Shown here in pieces: positions 1 through 8,623 of a stretch of 59,058 nucleotides of DNA (the stretch's first letter is position 1; each line of letters opens with the position of its first letter). This stretch comes from Jiangella ureilytica (GTDB lineage Bacteria > Actinomycetota > Actinomycetes > Jiangellales > Jiangellaceae). The position numbers and the translations under genes were made by a program. The notes beneath the pieces were generated by a model. It saw only the letters and a program-made list of their open reading frames with translations. It did not search any database and was not told the DNA's origin. The DNA is taken from the NCBI RefSeq assembly GCF_004348545.1, contig NZ_SMKL01000039.1, forward strand, positions 1 through 59,058, read 5' to 3'.

Positions 1-38
1 CTCCACCTCCACCTCCGCCCCCGCCGCGGCACGAGCGG

Positions 39-1781
39 GTGCCACGGCGCGTCCGGCACGGAGTCCGCTTCCCGTGGTGGCTGCCGAACGTCGGCGTCGC
101 CGCCGCCGCGGTCGCGCTGTTCGTCGTCGTCGCGGGCAACGGCGTGCAGGGGCCGGCAGCGGGCACGGCGGCGTGGTGGGTGCTGACGGTGACGCTGCAC
201 CTGCCGATGCTGGTCATCGTCGCGTTCCTGAGCGGCGGGGTGATCGAGCGGCTCGGCTACTTCTGGCGCGGCCGACGGCCGGAGCGGCCCGGCCGGCTGC
301 CGTTCCGCTACCCGTCGGTGTGCGTGCAGTTGCCGATGTTCAACGAGCACGCCGTCGCCGCACGGGTCATCGAGGCGGCGTGCGCGCTGCGCTGGCCTCG
401 CGACCGGCTCACGGTGCAGGTGCTCGACGACTCCACCGACGGCGACACGCGCGCGCTGGTCGACGCCGTCGTGGCGCGGATCCGGGCCGGCACCGGCGTG
501 AACGTGCAGGTGCTGCGTCGCGAGCACCGGCACGGGTACAAGGCCGGCGCGCTCGAGGAGGGCCGCAAGCGCACCGACGCCGAGTTCATCGCGATCTTCG
601 ACGCCGACTTCGTGCCGCCGCGCGACTACCTGCTCCGGGCCATCCCGCACTTCTATGGCCCCGGCGGCGTCCCGGACCACGGGCTGGCGCTGGTCCAGGC
701 GCAGTGGGGGCACCTCAACCACGACGAGTCGGCGCTGACCAGAGCGCAGTCGCTGTGGGTCGACGACCACCACACGCTGCAGATGTCGTGGCGCTCGGCG
801 CGCTGGCGGTTCGTCAACTTCACCGGCACCGCGGGCGTGTGGCGCGCCGCGGCGGTCGAGGCGGCGGGCGGGTGGCGGGCGGCCAGCCTGGTCGAGGACT
901 GCGAGCTGAGCTTCCGGCACCTGTTCGCCGGCTACCGCACGACCTTCGTCAAGGAGATCGTCGCGCCGGCCGAGCTGCCCGCCACCTACACCGCCTACAA
1001 GGCGCAGCAGAAGCGCTGGACGCAGGGCTGGGTGCAGGTGCAGCGGATGCACCTGGCGACGCTGCTGTTCCGGCACCGCTGCTCGCCGGGCCGCCGGCTC
1101 CATCTCGTCTACCACATGTGCACCAGCTGGCAGTGGCCGCTGTGGGGCCTGTGGATCACCGTGCTGCCGGCGCTGATCCACAGCGGGCTCTGGTTCGGCG
1201 CGCTGGGCACCGCTGCCGGCGTGGCACTGTACGTGCTCCCGAGCCTGCTGTGGATGTCACTCGTCACCGCACTGGCCTCGGCCGAGACCCGCCACACGTA
1301 CACCGAAGGCCTGACGCCGTCGTCGTTCCGGCGCCGGTTCGCGCGGATCCTGCCGTACCTCGTCGTCAACACCGGCATGCTCCCGCACCAGTTCAGCGCG
1401 TTCACCGAGGGGTTGTTCGGGCCGATGCACAGCGAGTTCGAGCGCACCCCCAAGGCGGGCGACGCCGCGTCCGCGGCCGGCGCCGGCGCCGGCGCGACTC
1501 GGCCGCGGCGCTACGGCGTCAAGGTGCACTGGCCGTACGTGGCGGCCGAGCTGTTCTGCGTCGCCTACCAGCTGGCCTGGGCGAGCGTGTTCCTGGCCGA
1601 GGGCCTGGTGTGGTGCGCGCTCGGCGCCGGCTACGTCGCCGCCTGTGTGGCGTACCTGTTGTTCCGGTACGGCGACCACGCGGGCAAGGTGCTGTTCGTG
1701 CTCGACCCGCACCGGCTGCTCGGCGCGCGCCGGGTCAGGCGGTCGCGGCGGGCAGAACGGGTGCCAGCGCCTGCTGGGTGA
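39..1781 (+). CDS. Membrane family 2 glycosyltransferase (cellulose-synthase-like)
   Basis: Processive-type GT2 enzyme expected to move a sugar from a nucleotide-sugar donor to a growing glycan at the cytoplasmic membrane. Two N-terminal hydrophobic segments lie at about residues 14-33 and 45-66. The catalytic domain follows, with DDSTDG near residue 130, the metal-binding DAD near 188 and QQKRW (the QxxRW signature) near 323. Further hydrophobic segments cover about 360-420 and 500-550. The GTG at 39 is the first start in the window, but the frame is open back to base 3 with a proline-rich run, so the true start may lie upstream and the gene may be 5' partial. The acceptor and product polymer cannot be read from sequence. 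The 3' end overlaps the convergent SDR gene by 47 bases. Confidence 0.85.
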   Translation: MPRRVRHGVRFPWWLPNVGVAAAAVALFVVVAGNGVQGPAAGTAAWWVLTVTLHLPMLVIVAFLSGGVIERLGYFWRGRRPERPGRLPFRYPSVCVQLPMFNEHAVAARVIEAACALRWPRDRLTVQVLDDSTDGDTRALVDAVVARIRAGTGVNVQVLRREHRHGYKAGALEEGRKRTDAEFIAIFDADFVPPRDYLLRAIPHFYGPGGVPDHGLALVQAQWGHLNHDESALTRAQSLWVDDHHTLQMSWRSARWRFVNFTGTAGVWRAAAVEAAGGWRAASLVEDCELSFRHLFAGYRTTFVKEIVAPAELPATYTAYKAQQKRWTQGWVQVQRMHLATLLFRHRCSPGRRLHLVYHMCTSWQWPLWGLWITVLPALIHSGLWFGALGTAAGVALYVLPSLLWMSLVTALASAETRHTYTEGLTPSSFRRRFARILPYLVVNTGMLPHQFSAFTEGLFGPMHSEFERTPKAGDAASAAGAGAGATRPRRYGVKVHWPYVAAELFCVAYQLAWASVFLAEGLVWCALGAGYVAACVAYLLFRYGDHAGKVLFVLDPHRLLGARRVRRSRRAERVPAPAG

Positions 1782-2565
1782 GCTCCTCGAGCAGCTCCTC
1801 GGTAACGGGGTCGAGCGCGACGGGGTTCGGGGTGGCCGGGCGCCGCTCGTCGTAGTAAGTGCCGTTGTCGTGGTCGCGCCGCACGACGTCGAGCAGGTTC
1901 GCGGCGGCGTGCTCGGGGGAGTCGCCGCCGGCGGAGAACATGGCGTGCAGCAGGCCGGTCGCGATGACGCCCGGGTGGATGCTGACGATGTCGACGGTGT
2001 CGCGCGGACGATGGGTGGCGAGCCGGCAGGTCCACGTGACGAGCGCCAGCTTCGACCGTGCGTACGCGGCCGCGGGGGAGTAGCCGTTGCCGGCCCAGGT
2101 GAGGTCGTCGAGCCGCAGGCTCGCCGAGTAGTGCGTGGCCGACGCGACGTTGACGATGCGCCCCGGCCGGCCCGCGCCGACGGTGTCGAGCAGCAGCGTC
2201 GTCAGTACGACCGGCGCCAGGTAGTTGACCTGCAGTGTCGCCTCGTGGCCGTCGCCGGTGAGGGTGCGTGCCGGCGGCCCGGGCCGGGCGGCGTTGTTGA
2301 TCAGCACGTCGATGCCGCCGGGGCAGGCCGCGCGGGCGTCGTCGGCCAGCCGCGCGACGTCGGCCAGGTCGTCGTAGTCGGCCCGCAGGTAGACGACGTC
2401 GGTCCGCTCCGACAGCTCGCCGACCAGTCCGGCGACCTCGGACTCGTCCTGCGGCCCGTGCACGACCAGCCGCTGCGGTCCCGCGGCCGCGATCGACAGC
2501 GCCGTCGCCCGGCCGATGCCGGACGTCGCACCCGTGAGGAGGATCGTGGACCCGCCGACCTGCAT
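1735..2565 (-). CDS. Short-chain dehydrogenase/reductase
   Basis: NAD(P)-dependent SDR oxidoreductase of 276 residues with unknown substrate. The Rossmann dinucleotide motif TGATSGIG is at residues 11-18, the NNA motif follows, and the catalytic YxxxK (YARSK) is near residue 168. The ATG at 2565 is chosen because GGGAGG sits just upstream and the SDR fold starts immediately after it. The frame stays open upstream for 138 codons, but that stretch is low-complexity and reads as antisense of the neighbouring gene. It is transcribed divergently from the uridine-kinase-like gene, with about 60 bases between the starts, and its 3' end overlaps the convergent glycosyltransferase. Confidence 0.88.
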   Translation of the reverse strand: MQVGGSTILLTGATSGIGRATALSIAAAGPQRLVVHGPQDESEVAGLVGELSERTDVVYLRADYDDLADVARLADDARAACPGGIDVLINNAARPGPPARTLTGDGHEATLQVNYLAPVVLTTLLLDTVGAGRPGRIVNVASATHYSASLRLDDLTWAGNGYSPAAAYARSKLALVTWTCRLATHRPRDTVDIVSIHPGVIATGLLHAMFSAGGDSPEHAAANLLDVVRRDHDNGTYYDERRPATPNPVALDPVTEELLEELTQQALAPVLPAATA

Positions 2566-2626
2566 GAGAGCCTCCCGCTGCCCGACGTCTGAGGTCACAG
2601 TAGGGCACGAAGATGACAGTGACAGC

Positions 2627-3286
2627 ATGGTCGGTGTGCGGGTGGAGCCGGTGACCGAGGACGTGCTGGTGGCCCGCATCGTCGACCTCGTCCTCGCGCA
2701 TCGGGGGAGCGACGACGGCGACGGCGACGGCGGCGGCGCCGTCCGGCTCCTCGTCGACGGGCATCCCGCGACCCGCCCGGACCGGCTGGCCGACGCGCTG
2801 GTCGAACCGCTGCGGACGGCGGGACGCCCGGTCGCCCGGATCCGCGTGGCCGACTTCCTGCGGCCGCGGTCGCTCCGGCTGGAGCGGGGCGCGGAGGACC
2901 CGGACTCGCTGCTGGACGCGTGGATCGACGCCGGTGCGCTCAACCGCGAGGTGCTCACCGCCGTCGGGCCCGGCGGCACCGGCCGCTACCTGCCGAGCCT
3001 GCGCGACCCGGTGACCGACCGCTCGACCCGCGCGCCGTACGTCGACGCGCCGCCCGGACTGGTGGTGGTGCTGGACGGGGCGCTCACGCTGGGGGCGTGG
3101 CTGGACCTCGACCTGACGGTGCACCTGGCGCTGCGCCCGGCGACGCTGCGCCGGCTCACGCCTCCGGAAGAGGCCTGGATGCTGCCGGCCTACGAGCGCT
3201 ACACCGCCGAGGTGGACCCCGAGACCGCTGCCGACCTGGTGGTCCGCGCCGACGACCCGCGGCACCCGGCCGTGGTGGTCAGCTGA
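2627..3286 (+). CDS. Uridine-kinase-like protein with degenerate P-loop
   Basis: Protein of 219 residues that aligns by eye with actinobacterial uridine-kinase/phosphoribulokinase-type NTPases. It keeps the beta-strand plus VDG lead-in near residues 37-42, the ALVEPL helix and the late signature around LPAYERYTAEVDP. The Walker A stretch reads GHPATRPDR, lacking the GxxGxGK[ST] glycines and lysine, so ATP binding in the usual way is doubtful. The ATG at 2627 is preferred over upstream in-frame codons because the recognisable fold starts there. GACAGT lies six bases upstream and could be a leaderless -10. The last 8 bases overlap the convergent ABC transporter gene. Confidence 0.7.
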   Translation: MVGVRVEPVTEDVLVARIVDLVLAHRGSDDGDGDGGGAVRLLVDGHPATRPDRLADALVEPLRTAGRPVARIRVADFLRPRSLRLERGAEDPDSLLDAWIDAGALNREVLTAVGPGGTGRYLPSLRDPVTDRSTRAPYVDAPPGLVVVLDGALTLGAWLDLDLTVHLALRPATLRRLTPPEEAWMLPAYERYTAEVDPETAADLVVRADDPRHPAVVVS

Positions 3287-5102
3287 CCTCGACGCCGACG
3301 AAGCCGGTGCCGGGGCGGTAGTCGGGGGACTGGTGCCGGAAGTAGGTGTTGTAGACGTCGCAGTAGGCGCCGCCGGCCAGCAGCAGCGACTCGTGCGTGC
3401 CCTCTTCGACGATGCCGCCGTCGCGCATGACGATGATGCGGTCGGCGTGCTCGATGGTCGACAGCCGGTGCGCGATGACGATGGACGTGCGCCCGGCCAG
3501 CGCGACGTCGAGCCCCTCGGAGATCTGCGCCTCGGTGAGCGGGTCGACGCTGGCGGTGGCCTCGTCGAGGATGACGATGGACGGGTCCTGCAGCAGCAGC
3601 CGGGCCAGCGCCACCAGCTGCCGCTGGCCCATGGACAGCGCCGAGCCGTGCTCGCCCACCTCGGTGGCCAGGCCGTCGGGCAGGGCGTCGAGCCAGTCGC
3701 CCCCGGCCACCGACCGGGCGGCCGCGCCCACCTCGTCGTCCGTGGCGCCGGGGCGCGGGTAGCGGATGTTGTCGGCCACCGTCCCGGAGAACAGGAACGG
3801 CGACTGCGGCACGACGCCGAGCTGGTGGCGGTAGCCGGTGAGCTCGACGGCGCGGATGTCGGTGCCGTCGACCAGGATGTGGCCGCCTTGGAACTCGTAG
3901 AAGCGCACCAGCAGCCGGCCGATGGTCGACTTGCCCGCGCCGGTGTGCCCGACCAGCGCGACGGTCTCGCCGGCCTCGATGGTGAGGTCGAACCCGTCGA
4001 GCACCGGGTGCTGCGGCGAGTACCCGAACGTGACCGAGCGGAACTCGATGCGCCCGCTGAGCCGGCCGACCGGCCGCGGGTCGCGCTGCACCACCGCCGG
4101 CTCGGCGTCGATGAGCGCGAACACCCGCTCGGATGCCGACAGCCCCTGCTGGAACTGCGACCAGAACGACGCGATGGAGGTCAGCGGCAGCCAGAACAGC
4201 GCGACGCTCTGCAGGAACAGGTACCAGTCGCCGGCGGTGATGTCGCCGTCGAGCACCCGCCCGCCGCCGACGTGCACCAGCATGACGGTGGCCAGCCCGG
4301 CCACCGCGAACAGCGCCGGGAAGATCGCCCCGAACACGAAGCCCTGCTTGAGCGTGACCCGGTAGTTCTGCCCGTTGATGGGCCGGAACTCGTCATAGAC
4401 GGTCTGCTCCTGGCGGAAGTTCTTCGCCACGGAGATGCCGCCCATGGTCTCTTGCAGCGTCGCGTTGACCAACGCCTGCGACCGCTGCTGGTGCCGGGTG
4501 GTCTCGCGGGCGATGCGCCGGAACCCCAGCGCCATGGCCACGATGATCGGCACGACGGCCATGACCAGCAGCGCCAGCCCGAGGTTGCGGGTGAAGAGCA
4601 GGACGGTGATGAGCCCGACCAGCAGCACCTGGCTGATGAGGTTGAGCGTCAGGGTGACGACGGTGGCGAAGTCCTCGGTGTCGGACGTGACCCGGCTGAC
4701 CACCTTGCCGGAGGAGTGCTCGTCGTAGAAGGACATGTCGCGGTCGAGGACGGCGTCGAAGGCGTCCCCGCGCAGCTCCAGCACGACGTCGCCGACCACC
4801 GTCGCGGTGTACCAGCGCTGGATGAAGTTGAACACCCAGCCGAGCACGCCGGTGACCAGCACCGCCGACACGAGCGCGACGACCAGGCCGGTGGTGCGGT
4901 CGTCGACGATGCGGTCGAGGCCCTCGCTGACCACGATGGGGAACGCCGCCTGCATGAGCGACTGTGCCACGATGGCCGCCGCGACGAACCCCATGACGCG
5001 CGCCTTGGGCCGGAAGTAGCGCAGGATGCGCGCCAGCAGCTCGCGGTCGTCGTAGGTGCGGTCGTACGCCTCGGCGTCGAGGCCGTCCATGATGAAGGCC
5101 AT
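3279..5102 (-). CDS. ABC exporter half-transporter, second subunit
   Basis: Type IV ABC exporter of 607 residues with a six-helix membrane domain (about residues 35-310) and a C-terminal ATPase. Walker A GHTGAGKST is near 384, the signature near 488 reads LSMGQ instead of LSGGQ, and Walker B with the catalytic glutamate (VILDEATASVD) is near 506. Its start overlaps the stop of the upstream subunit by one base (TGATG), so translation is probably coupled. The degenerate signature pairs logically with the Asp-substituted Walker B of the partner, the pattern of heterodimeric exporters with one non-hydrolysing site (TM287/288, BmrCD). Substrate unknown; drug or lipid export is typical. Confidence 0.88.
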   Translation of the reverse strand: MAFIMDGLDAEAYDRTYDDRELLARILRYFRPKARVMGFVAAAIVAQSLMQAAFPIVVSEGLDRIVDDRTTGLVVALVSAVLVTGVLGWVFNFIQRWYTATVVGDVVLELRGDAFDAVLDRDMSFYDEHSSGKVVSRVTSDTEDFATVVTLTLNLISQVLLVGLITVLLFTRNLGLALLVMAVVPIIVAMALGFRRIARETTRHQQRSQALVNATLQETMGGISVAKNFRQEQTVYDEFRPINGQNYRVTLKQGFVFGAIFPALFAVAGLATVMLVHVGGGRVLDGDITAGDWYLFLQSVALFWLPLTSIASFWSQFQQGLSASERVFALIDAEPAVVQRDPRPVGRLSGRIEFRSVTFGYSPQHPVLDGFDLTIEAGETVALVGHTGAGKSTIGRLLVRFYEFQGGHILVDGTDIRAVELTGYRHQLGVVPQSPFLFSGTVADNIRYPRPGATDDEVGAAARSVAGGDWLDALPDGLATEVGEHGSALSMGQRQLVALARLLLQDPSIVILDEATASVDPLTEAQISEGLDVALAGRTSIVIAHRLSTIEHADRIIVMRDGGIVEEGTHESLLLAGGAYCDVYNTYFRHQSPDYRPGTGFVGVEVS

Positions 5103-6880
5103 CAGCCGCTCACCTCGTCGTAGTGGGCGAAGATGCGCCGGTAGAGCGCGCAGCGGCCGAGCAGCTCGTCGTGCGAGCCCTCGTCGACCAGCCGGCCGCG
5201 CTGCAGCAGCAGCACCTTGTCGGCCCAGCGGATCTGCGACAGCCGGTGGGTGATGAGCAGCGTGGTGCGGCCCTCGAGGACGCGCTGGATGGCCCGCTGG
5301 ATCTCGTCCTCGGTGGCGCTGTCGATGGCGCTGGTGGAGTCGTCGAGCACGAGGATGGCGGGGTCGGTGAGCAGCGCGCGGGCGATGGCGAGGCGCTGGC
5401 GCTGCCCGCCGGACAGCGTGACGCCGCGCTCGCCGATGACGGTGTCGTAGCCGTCGTCGAGGGCCGTGACGAACTCGTGCGCCTGGGCATCGGTGGCCGC
5501 CCGGACGACGTCGTCGCGAGAGGCCTGCTGGCCGAGGCTGAACGCGATGTTCTCGTGCACCGGCCGGCTGAACAGCACGATGTCCTGCTCGATGGTGGAG
5601 ATCTGCGAGCGCAGGGAGTCGAGGTTCCACTGGCGCACGTCGACGCCGTCGACCAGGATGCGCCCGGAGCCGACGTCGTAGATGCGGTTGACCAGCTTCG
5701 TGAGCGTGGTCTTGCCCGCGCCGGTCTCGCCGACGACGGCGACCGTCTGGCCGGGCTCGATGCGGAACGAGAGGTTCTCGAGGACCGGCTGGCCGCCGTA
5801 GCTGAACGTGACGTCCTGGAACTCGACGGCGCCGCGCATGGGCGCGACGTGGCCGGCCTCGTTGTGGTCGAGCTCGGTCTCTTCGCGCATGAGCGTGAGC
5901 AGCCGCTCGGCGCTGGCGAGGCCGTTCTGGACCAGCGAGAACGAGAAGATCGAGATGAACGCCGGGAACCCGAGCAGGCCGAGCAGCCCGATGTAGGTGA
6001 TGAGCCCGCCGACGCTCAGCTCGCCGGCGTCGAGCAGCCAGAGCCCGTGCAGCAGGCCGCCCGCCGTCGCCACCGCCAGCAGCAGCGTCGGCAGGTAGCG
6101 GGCCTGGATGAGGCCCTGCTCGACGTAGGCGTCGCGGTAGCGGCGAGCGTTGCGGCCGAACTTGCCGAGCTCTTGCTCCTCCTGGCCGGTGGCCTTGACC
6201 ACCTCGATGCCGCGGATGGTCTCGTTGAGCCCGGCGTTGAGCGTGCCGTAGTTCTCACGCAGCCGCGTGGACACCGGCGAGAGCTGGCGCATGAAGCGGC
6301 GGATGGACCAGACGAACGCGACGGCGAAGATCAGCGGCGCGACCAGCAGCCGCGGGTCGAGGAACGCGATGAAGACGATGGGCACGATGCCCTGGGTGAG
6401 GGAGTCGACCAGCAGGTCGATGCCCGGGCTGAACATGGTGCCGAGCTGGCGGACGTCGCCCGCGCCGCGGGCCATGAGGTCGCCGACGCGCTGCCGATTG
6501 TGGAACGTCTGGCTCTTGCCGAGCAGGCTGACGTACAGCTCGTCGCGGGCGTCGCGCTCGATGCGCTTGGCCAGCACCTCGGTGCACAGCCGGGCGACGA
6601 AGTCGAGCACCGACCGCGCGAGCACCACGACCAGCAGGATCACCACGATGGTGGTCAGCTCGGCCCGGCGGTCGGCGGTGGAGTCGAGGACGGTGTCGAA
6701 GGCGTCGCCGACCTGCCCCGGGACCATCGAGTTGAGCACGACCATGACGACCGAGCCGATCAGGAAGCCGGCGAGGTGCCATGGGTGGCGCAACTGGTGG
6801 GACAGGATCCATCGCACCGGCCCGCGCCGGTCGTACTCCGGCTGGCCGGCGACGGAGAACTCGGTGCGCGCCAGTGTCAT
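5102..6880 (-). CDS. ABC exporter half-transporter, first subunit
   Basis: Half-transporter of 592 residues with an N-terminal membrane domain and an ATPase domain. Walker A GETGAGKTT is near residue 383 and a canonical LSGGQRQR signature near 487. Walker B reads LVLDDSTSAID, with Asp in place of the catalytic Glu. This marks it as the degenerate-site subunit of a heterodimeric exporter with the downstream gene. The ATG at 6880 is chosen; a GTG six codons earlier (6898) is the alternative. Neither has a clear ribosome site, and GAACTT lies six bases before the ATG, so a leaderless mRNA is possible. It is divergent from blaI-like 6981, so the roughly 100-base gap may hold both promoters. Confidence 0.88.
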   Translation of the reverse strand: MTLARTEFSVAGQPEYDRRGPVRWILSHQLRHPWHLAGFLIGSVVMVVLNSMVPGQVGDAFDTVLDSTADRRAELTTIVVILLVVVLARSVLDFVARLCTEVLAKRIERDARDELYVSLLGKSQTFHNRQRVGDLMARGAGDVRQLGTMFSPGIDLLVDSLTQGIVPIVFIAFLDPRLLVAPLIFAVAFVWSIRRFMRQLSPVSTRLRENYGTLNAGLNETIRGIEVVKATGQEEQELGKFGRNARRYRDAYVEQGLIQARYLPTLLLAVATAGGLLHGLWLLDAGELSVGGLITYIGLLGLLGFPAFISIFSFSLVQNGLASAERLLTLMREETELDHNEAGHVAPMRGAVEFQDVTFSYGGQPVLENLSFRIEPGQTVAVVGETGAGKTTLTKLVNRIYDVGSGRILVDGVDVRQWNLDSLRSQISTIEQDIVLFSRPVHENIAFSLGQQASRDDVVRAATDAQAHEFVTALDDGYDTVIGERGVTLSGGQRQRLAIARALLTDPAILVLDDSTSAIDSATEDEIQRAIQRVLEGRTTLLITHRLSQIRWADKVLLLQRGRLVDEGSHDELLGRCALYRRIFAHYDEVSG

Positions 6881-6980
6881 CGTCGGAAGTTCTAACACGC
6901 GGCACTGACAGACCTCACCTGGTTAAACCGCGGGGCCTATGCTCACTGGTCGGAGACGGGACGAGCGGGGAGGAGCGCCG

Positions 6981-7355
6981 ATGGCCAGAAGCCGCCTGGG
7001 ATCGCTCGAAGCGGCCGTCATGGACGTCATGTGGGCGTCGCCCGCGCCGCTGACGGTCCGGCAGGTCGCCGAGGCCCTGGCGTCGTCGCGCGCCGTCGCC
7101 TACACCACCGTGCTCACCGTCATGGACAACCTCTTCCGCAAGGACGTGCTGGCCCGCGAGCTCGAAGGCCGGGCGCACCGGTACCGTCCGCGCACGTCGC
7201 GCGACGAGTTCGCCGCCGACCTCGTCGAGTCCGCGCTGTCGGACAGCCCCGACCCGGCCGCGGTGCTCATCCGCTTCGCCGACCGCCTCGAAGAGGCCGA
7301 CGTCCGCCGGCTGGTCGAGGCGCTGGAGCAGCACCAGGGACGCGGCCGGCGGTGA
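6981..7355 (+). CDS. BlaI/MecI/CopY-family transcriptional repressor
   Basis: Winged-helix repressor of 124 residues. The N-terminal half carries the family pattern LGSLEAAVMDVMW, LTVRQVAEAL and YTTVLTVMDNL (recognition helix). The C-terminal half is the short helical dimerisation region that BlaR1-type proteases cut in known systems. The ATG at 6981 has GGGGAGGAG 7-15 bases upstream. The stop overlaps the GTG of the M56 protease by four bases, the standard regulator-protease operon. I infer that the pair senses a cell-envelope or metal signal, but the protease has no visible penicillin-binding sensor domain, so beta-lactam sensing is unproven. Confidence 0.9.
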   Translation: MARSRLGSLEAAVMDVMWASPAPLTVRQVAEALASSRAVAYTTVLTVMDNLFRKDVLARELEGRAHRYRPRTSRDEFAADLVESALSDSPDPAAVLIRFADRLEEADVRRLVEALEQHQGRGRR

Positions 7356-8239
7356 CGGCGCTCGCGGTGGCCGCCGCCGGAGTGTCGGGGGCGTGGCTGC
7401 TGCCCGGTCCGCTGGCCGCAGCGCGGTGGCCGTACCGGTTCCCGCGGGCGGGCATCGCGGCCTGGCTGCTGCTCTTCCCGGCGACGGCGGGCGCGCTGCT
7501 GGCGGCCGGGCTCTCGATGTCACTGCACCTGCTGTCCGATGGCCCCGGCCCGGAGCACGTGGGCGGAGCCGCGCTGGACACAGCGATCGCCGTCGCCGAG
7601 ATCGTGCTGGTGCTGGCGGGAGCGGCCGCCGTCGCGACGACGGTGCGCCGCGCGACGGTCGCCCGGCGCACGCACCTGCGCGACCTCTCGCTGGTGGCCC
7701 GGCCGACGGCGCACACCGGCGTCCTCGTGGTCGACGCCGCCCAGCCCGCCGCGTACGCCGTCCCCGGCCGGCACGGCGCCGTCGTCCTGACGACCGCCGC
7801 CCGCGACGCGCTGAGCCGGCCCGAGCTCGCCGCCGTCCTCGAGCACGAACGGGCCCACCTGCGCGCCCGCCACGACCGCCTGCTGACGGTGACCGGCACG
7901 TTCGCCGCCGCCGCGCCCTGGGTGCCGGCCGCCCGGGTCGCTCACCGTGCCCTGCGGATGCTGGCCGAGATGCACGCCGACGACGCCGCCGCCCGGCGCA
8001 CCTCTCCCTTCACGACGGCGACGGCACTGGTCAAACTCGCGACGACGGCGGCGCCGCCGTCGGCACTGGCCGTCGCCGGGACCGACGTCGCCGCCCGGGT
8101 CGAGCGGCTGCTCGCCCGCGCCGCCGAGCCGCGGGTGCACGGGCGCTGGCCGATGGTGCTCGCGCTGGCCGGCCTGGGCGCGCTGGCCGCCGTCCCCGCC
8201 GAGGTCCTCGCCGTCGCCCTCTGGCGTTCTACGGCGTGA
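7352..8239 (+). CDS. M56-family membrane metalloprotease (BlaR1-like)
   Basis: Integral membrane zinc protease of 295 residues with hydrophobic segments near residues 1-20, 30-55, 75-100 and at the C-terminus. The zinc motif HERAH is at residues 165-169, followed by EMHADDAAA, which fits the third-ligand region of M56 enzymes. It starts at a GTG overlapping the blaI-like stop by four bases. Family members cleave the partner repressor after sensing a signal. This protein ends at a last membrane helix without the extracellular sensor domain of BlaR1, as in many actinobacterial M56 proteins. Its last codons overlap the start of a nuclease gene remnant in another frame. Confidence 0.87.
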   Translation: MTALAVAAAGVSGAWLLPGPLAAARWPYRFPRAGIAAWLLLFPATAGALLAAGLSMSLHLLSDGPGPEHVGGAALDTAIAVAEIVLVLAGAAAVATTVRRATVARRTHLRDLSLVARPTAHTGVLVVDAAQPAAYAVPGRHGAVVLTTAARDALSRPELAAVLEHERAHLRARHDRLLTVTGTFAAAAPWVPAARVAHRALRMLAEMHADDAAARRTSPFTTATALVKLATTAAPPSALAVAGTDVAARVERLLARAAEPRVHGRWPMVLALAGLGALAAVPAEVLAVALWRSTA

Positions 8240-8556
8240 ACCCGTACCGCGCCAGTGACCACGATCCGGTCCTGGTCGGCCTGCGGACCACGCCGGTGAG
8301 CGCCTGCCCGTCGCCGGACCCGAGCCCGACCGTGGTCCTCGGCACCGTCGACAGCGGCGTGCCGAACCGCGACACCGGCGACGGTTGCACCGTCGACGAC
8401 CTCATCGACGACGAGGGGGAGTGGTCGTCGCGTGGCCTCTTCGTCCGCCACGTCGACGAGGTGACGCGCGAGCTGGTGACGGCCGGCGTGCTCGACGCCC
8501 GGGAGCGGACGGCGATCCTGCTGGCCGCGGGCCGCTCCGACGTGGGCCGCAGCTGA
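8221..8556 (+). pseudogene. 3' remnant of a secreted nuclease/phosphatase gene
   Basis: An open frame of about 111 codons with no credible start. It opens with NPYRASDHDPVLVGL, the C-terminal active-site segment of the endonuclease/exonuclease/phosphatase fold (SDHDP), as in ExeM/NucH-like extracellular nucleases. A proline/serine linker follows, then a domain with GCTVDDLI and RHVDEVTRELV, which I recognise as the C-terminal module of such actinobacterial secreted enzymes. The N-terminal several hundred residues are missing: the sequence upstream is the M56 gene in another frame. I read it as a 5'-truncated pseudogene left by a deletion or recombination. Confidence 0.72.
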
Positions 8557-8562
8557 GCCCGC

Positions 8563-8601
8563 ACCGGGCCGCGGGCTGACCCCGTCAGTCCGCGGCCCGG
8601 T
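8563..8601. terminator. Strong bidirectional hairpin terminator
   Basis: Arms ACCGGGCCGCGG and CCGCGGCCCGGT (12 bp, perfect) continue inward through a possible G-U pair to CTGAC/GTCAG, giving an 18-bp stem around a CCC loop. It lies between two convergent units (nuclease remnant and GCS2-like gene). There is no U-tract, as is common in high-GC actinobacteria. Confidence 0.75.
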
Positions 8602-8623
8602 CCGCCCGCCGTGATCGCACGGC

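Noticed and set aside
55-1800. Second long plus-strand frame over the glycosyltransferase
   Set aside because: Arg/Ala-rich shadow; only the frame at 39 has GT2 motifs.
2566-2979. 138-codon upstream extension of the SDR
   Set aside because: Ser/Arg-rich low-complexity sequence antisense to the kinase-like gene; ATG 2565 has the ribosome site.
3333-5123. Long open frame on the plus strand opposite the ABC gene
   Set aside because: Arg/Ala/Gly-rich antisense shadow of a clear ABC ATPase; no domain or ribosome site.
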